14,442 bases of DNA. It comes from an uncultured Collinsella sp. GTDB taxonomy: Bacteria; Actinomycetota; Coriobacteriia; Coriobacteriales; Coriobacteriaceae. The position numbers and the translations under genes were made by a program. The DNA is taken from assembly GCA_900549085.1 (NCBI GenBank), contig URMO01000053.1:1-14442 (forward strand). The letters are read 5' to 3'. Under the pieces are notes generated by a model, which did not search any database, was not told the DNA's origin, and saw only the letters and a list, made by a program, of their open reading frames with translations. This document shows, piece after piece, positions 14,345-14,442 of the stretch (position 1 is its first letter; every line of letters begins with the position of its first letter).

Positions 14345-14377
14345 GCGGTCGGCGCACTGCGCGCCGACCGCTTTTTT
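14345..14377 (+). terminator. Terminator after gyrA
   Basis: An 11-bp perfect GC-rich stem (GCGGTCGGCGC with GCGCCGACCGC, 14345-14355 and 14361-14371) with a 5-base loop runs into six T residues at 14372-14377. It lies 40 bases past the gyrA stop and ends the gyrBA transcript. The remaining 65 bases to the window end hold no recognisable gene. Confidence 0.95.
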
Positions 14378-14442
14378 GACAACCTTGGACCCCGTGCCCG
14401 CCGAGCGGGCGAGATGGGTTAGGTTTGTCGCGAGTTCCGCAC

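Noticed and set aside
14396..14410. Small hairpin GCCCGC/GCGGGC near the right edge
   Set aside because: A 6-bp GC stem is common by chance in this composition; no T-run follows and the window ends soon after.

Overview
This is the replication-origin (oriC) neighbourhood of a bacterial chromosome. All recognised genes left of about 2.9 kb lie on the minus strand and all those right of 3.17 kb on the plus strand, so transcription diverges from the rpmH-dnaA interval as expected at an origin. The order (rsmG)-khpB/jag-yidC-yidD-rnpA-rpmH // dnaA-dnaN-recF-DUF721/dciA-gyrB-gyrA is the actinobacterial form. High GC (about 60% or more in gyrA by sampling), a long Ala/Pro-rich DnaA domain II, GTG starts on dnaA, dciA, gyrB and gyrA, and an extra ATPase gene before dnaA suggest a gut-type Coriobacteriia, perhaps Collinsella-like. 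The lineage is inference, not a database match.

Left arm (1-2926, minus strand): a strong sigma70-type promoter at 2897-2926 drives rpmH, rnpA, yidD, yidC and khpB, ending in a terminator at 646-677. This block makes ribosomal protein L34, the RNase P protein, the membrane insertase with its helper, and a KH/R3H RNA-binding protein. rsmG follows beyond the terminator and is cut by the window edge; it is clearly more AT-rich than its neighbours.

Origin (about 2927-6482): divergent DnaA-box-like 9-mers, TTTTCAACA and relatives, lie in two intergenic clusters on either side of dnaA, with two more inside the gene before dnaA. The clusters share a 20-bp module (18/20 identical) and a 17-bp module (16/17 identical), so oriC looks bipartite. 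The dnaA-dnaN half carries a DnaA-trio-like run beside a box-like 9-mer, followed by AT-rich DNA, the layout of a basal unwinding site. DnaA itself differs from E. coli at two base-reading positions (Asp433 to Asn, Pro423 to Thr), which could match the altered box. A parS-like 16-mer lies in the domain II coding region.

The least familiar gene is 3170-4522: a GHKL-type ATPase domain, a long Gln/Tyr/Pro-rich disordered linker and a C-terminal winged helix. It lies between oriC boxes and dnaA, 15 bp before dnaA on the same strand. It is the best candidate here for an undescribed component of initiation control.

Right arm: dnaN (sliding clamp), recF (gap repair) and a DUF721/DciA-like putative helicase loader form a tight run ended by a terminator at 9278-9307. 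gyrB and gyrA follow, separated by 178 bp that can fold into an unusually long hairpin. GyrA has an acidic N-terminal extension of about 80 residues and Tyr at the quinolone-resistance position equivalent to E. coli Ser83. A strong terminator closes gyrA at 14345-14377; the last 65 bp hold no gene I can recognise.
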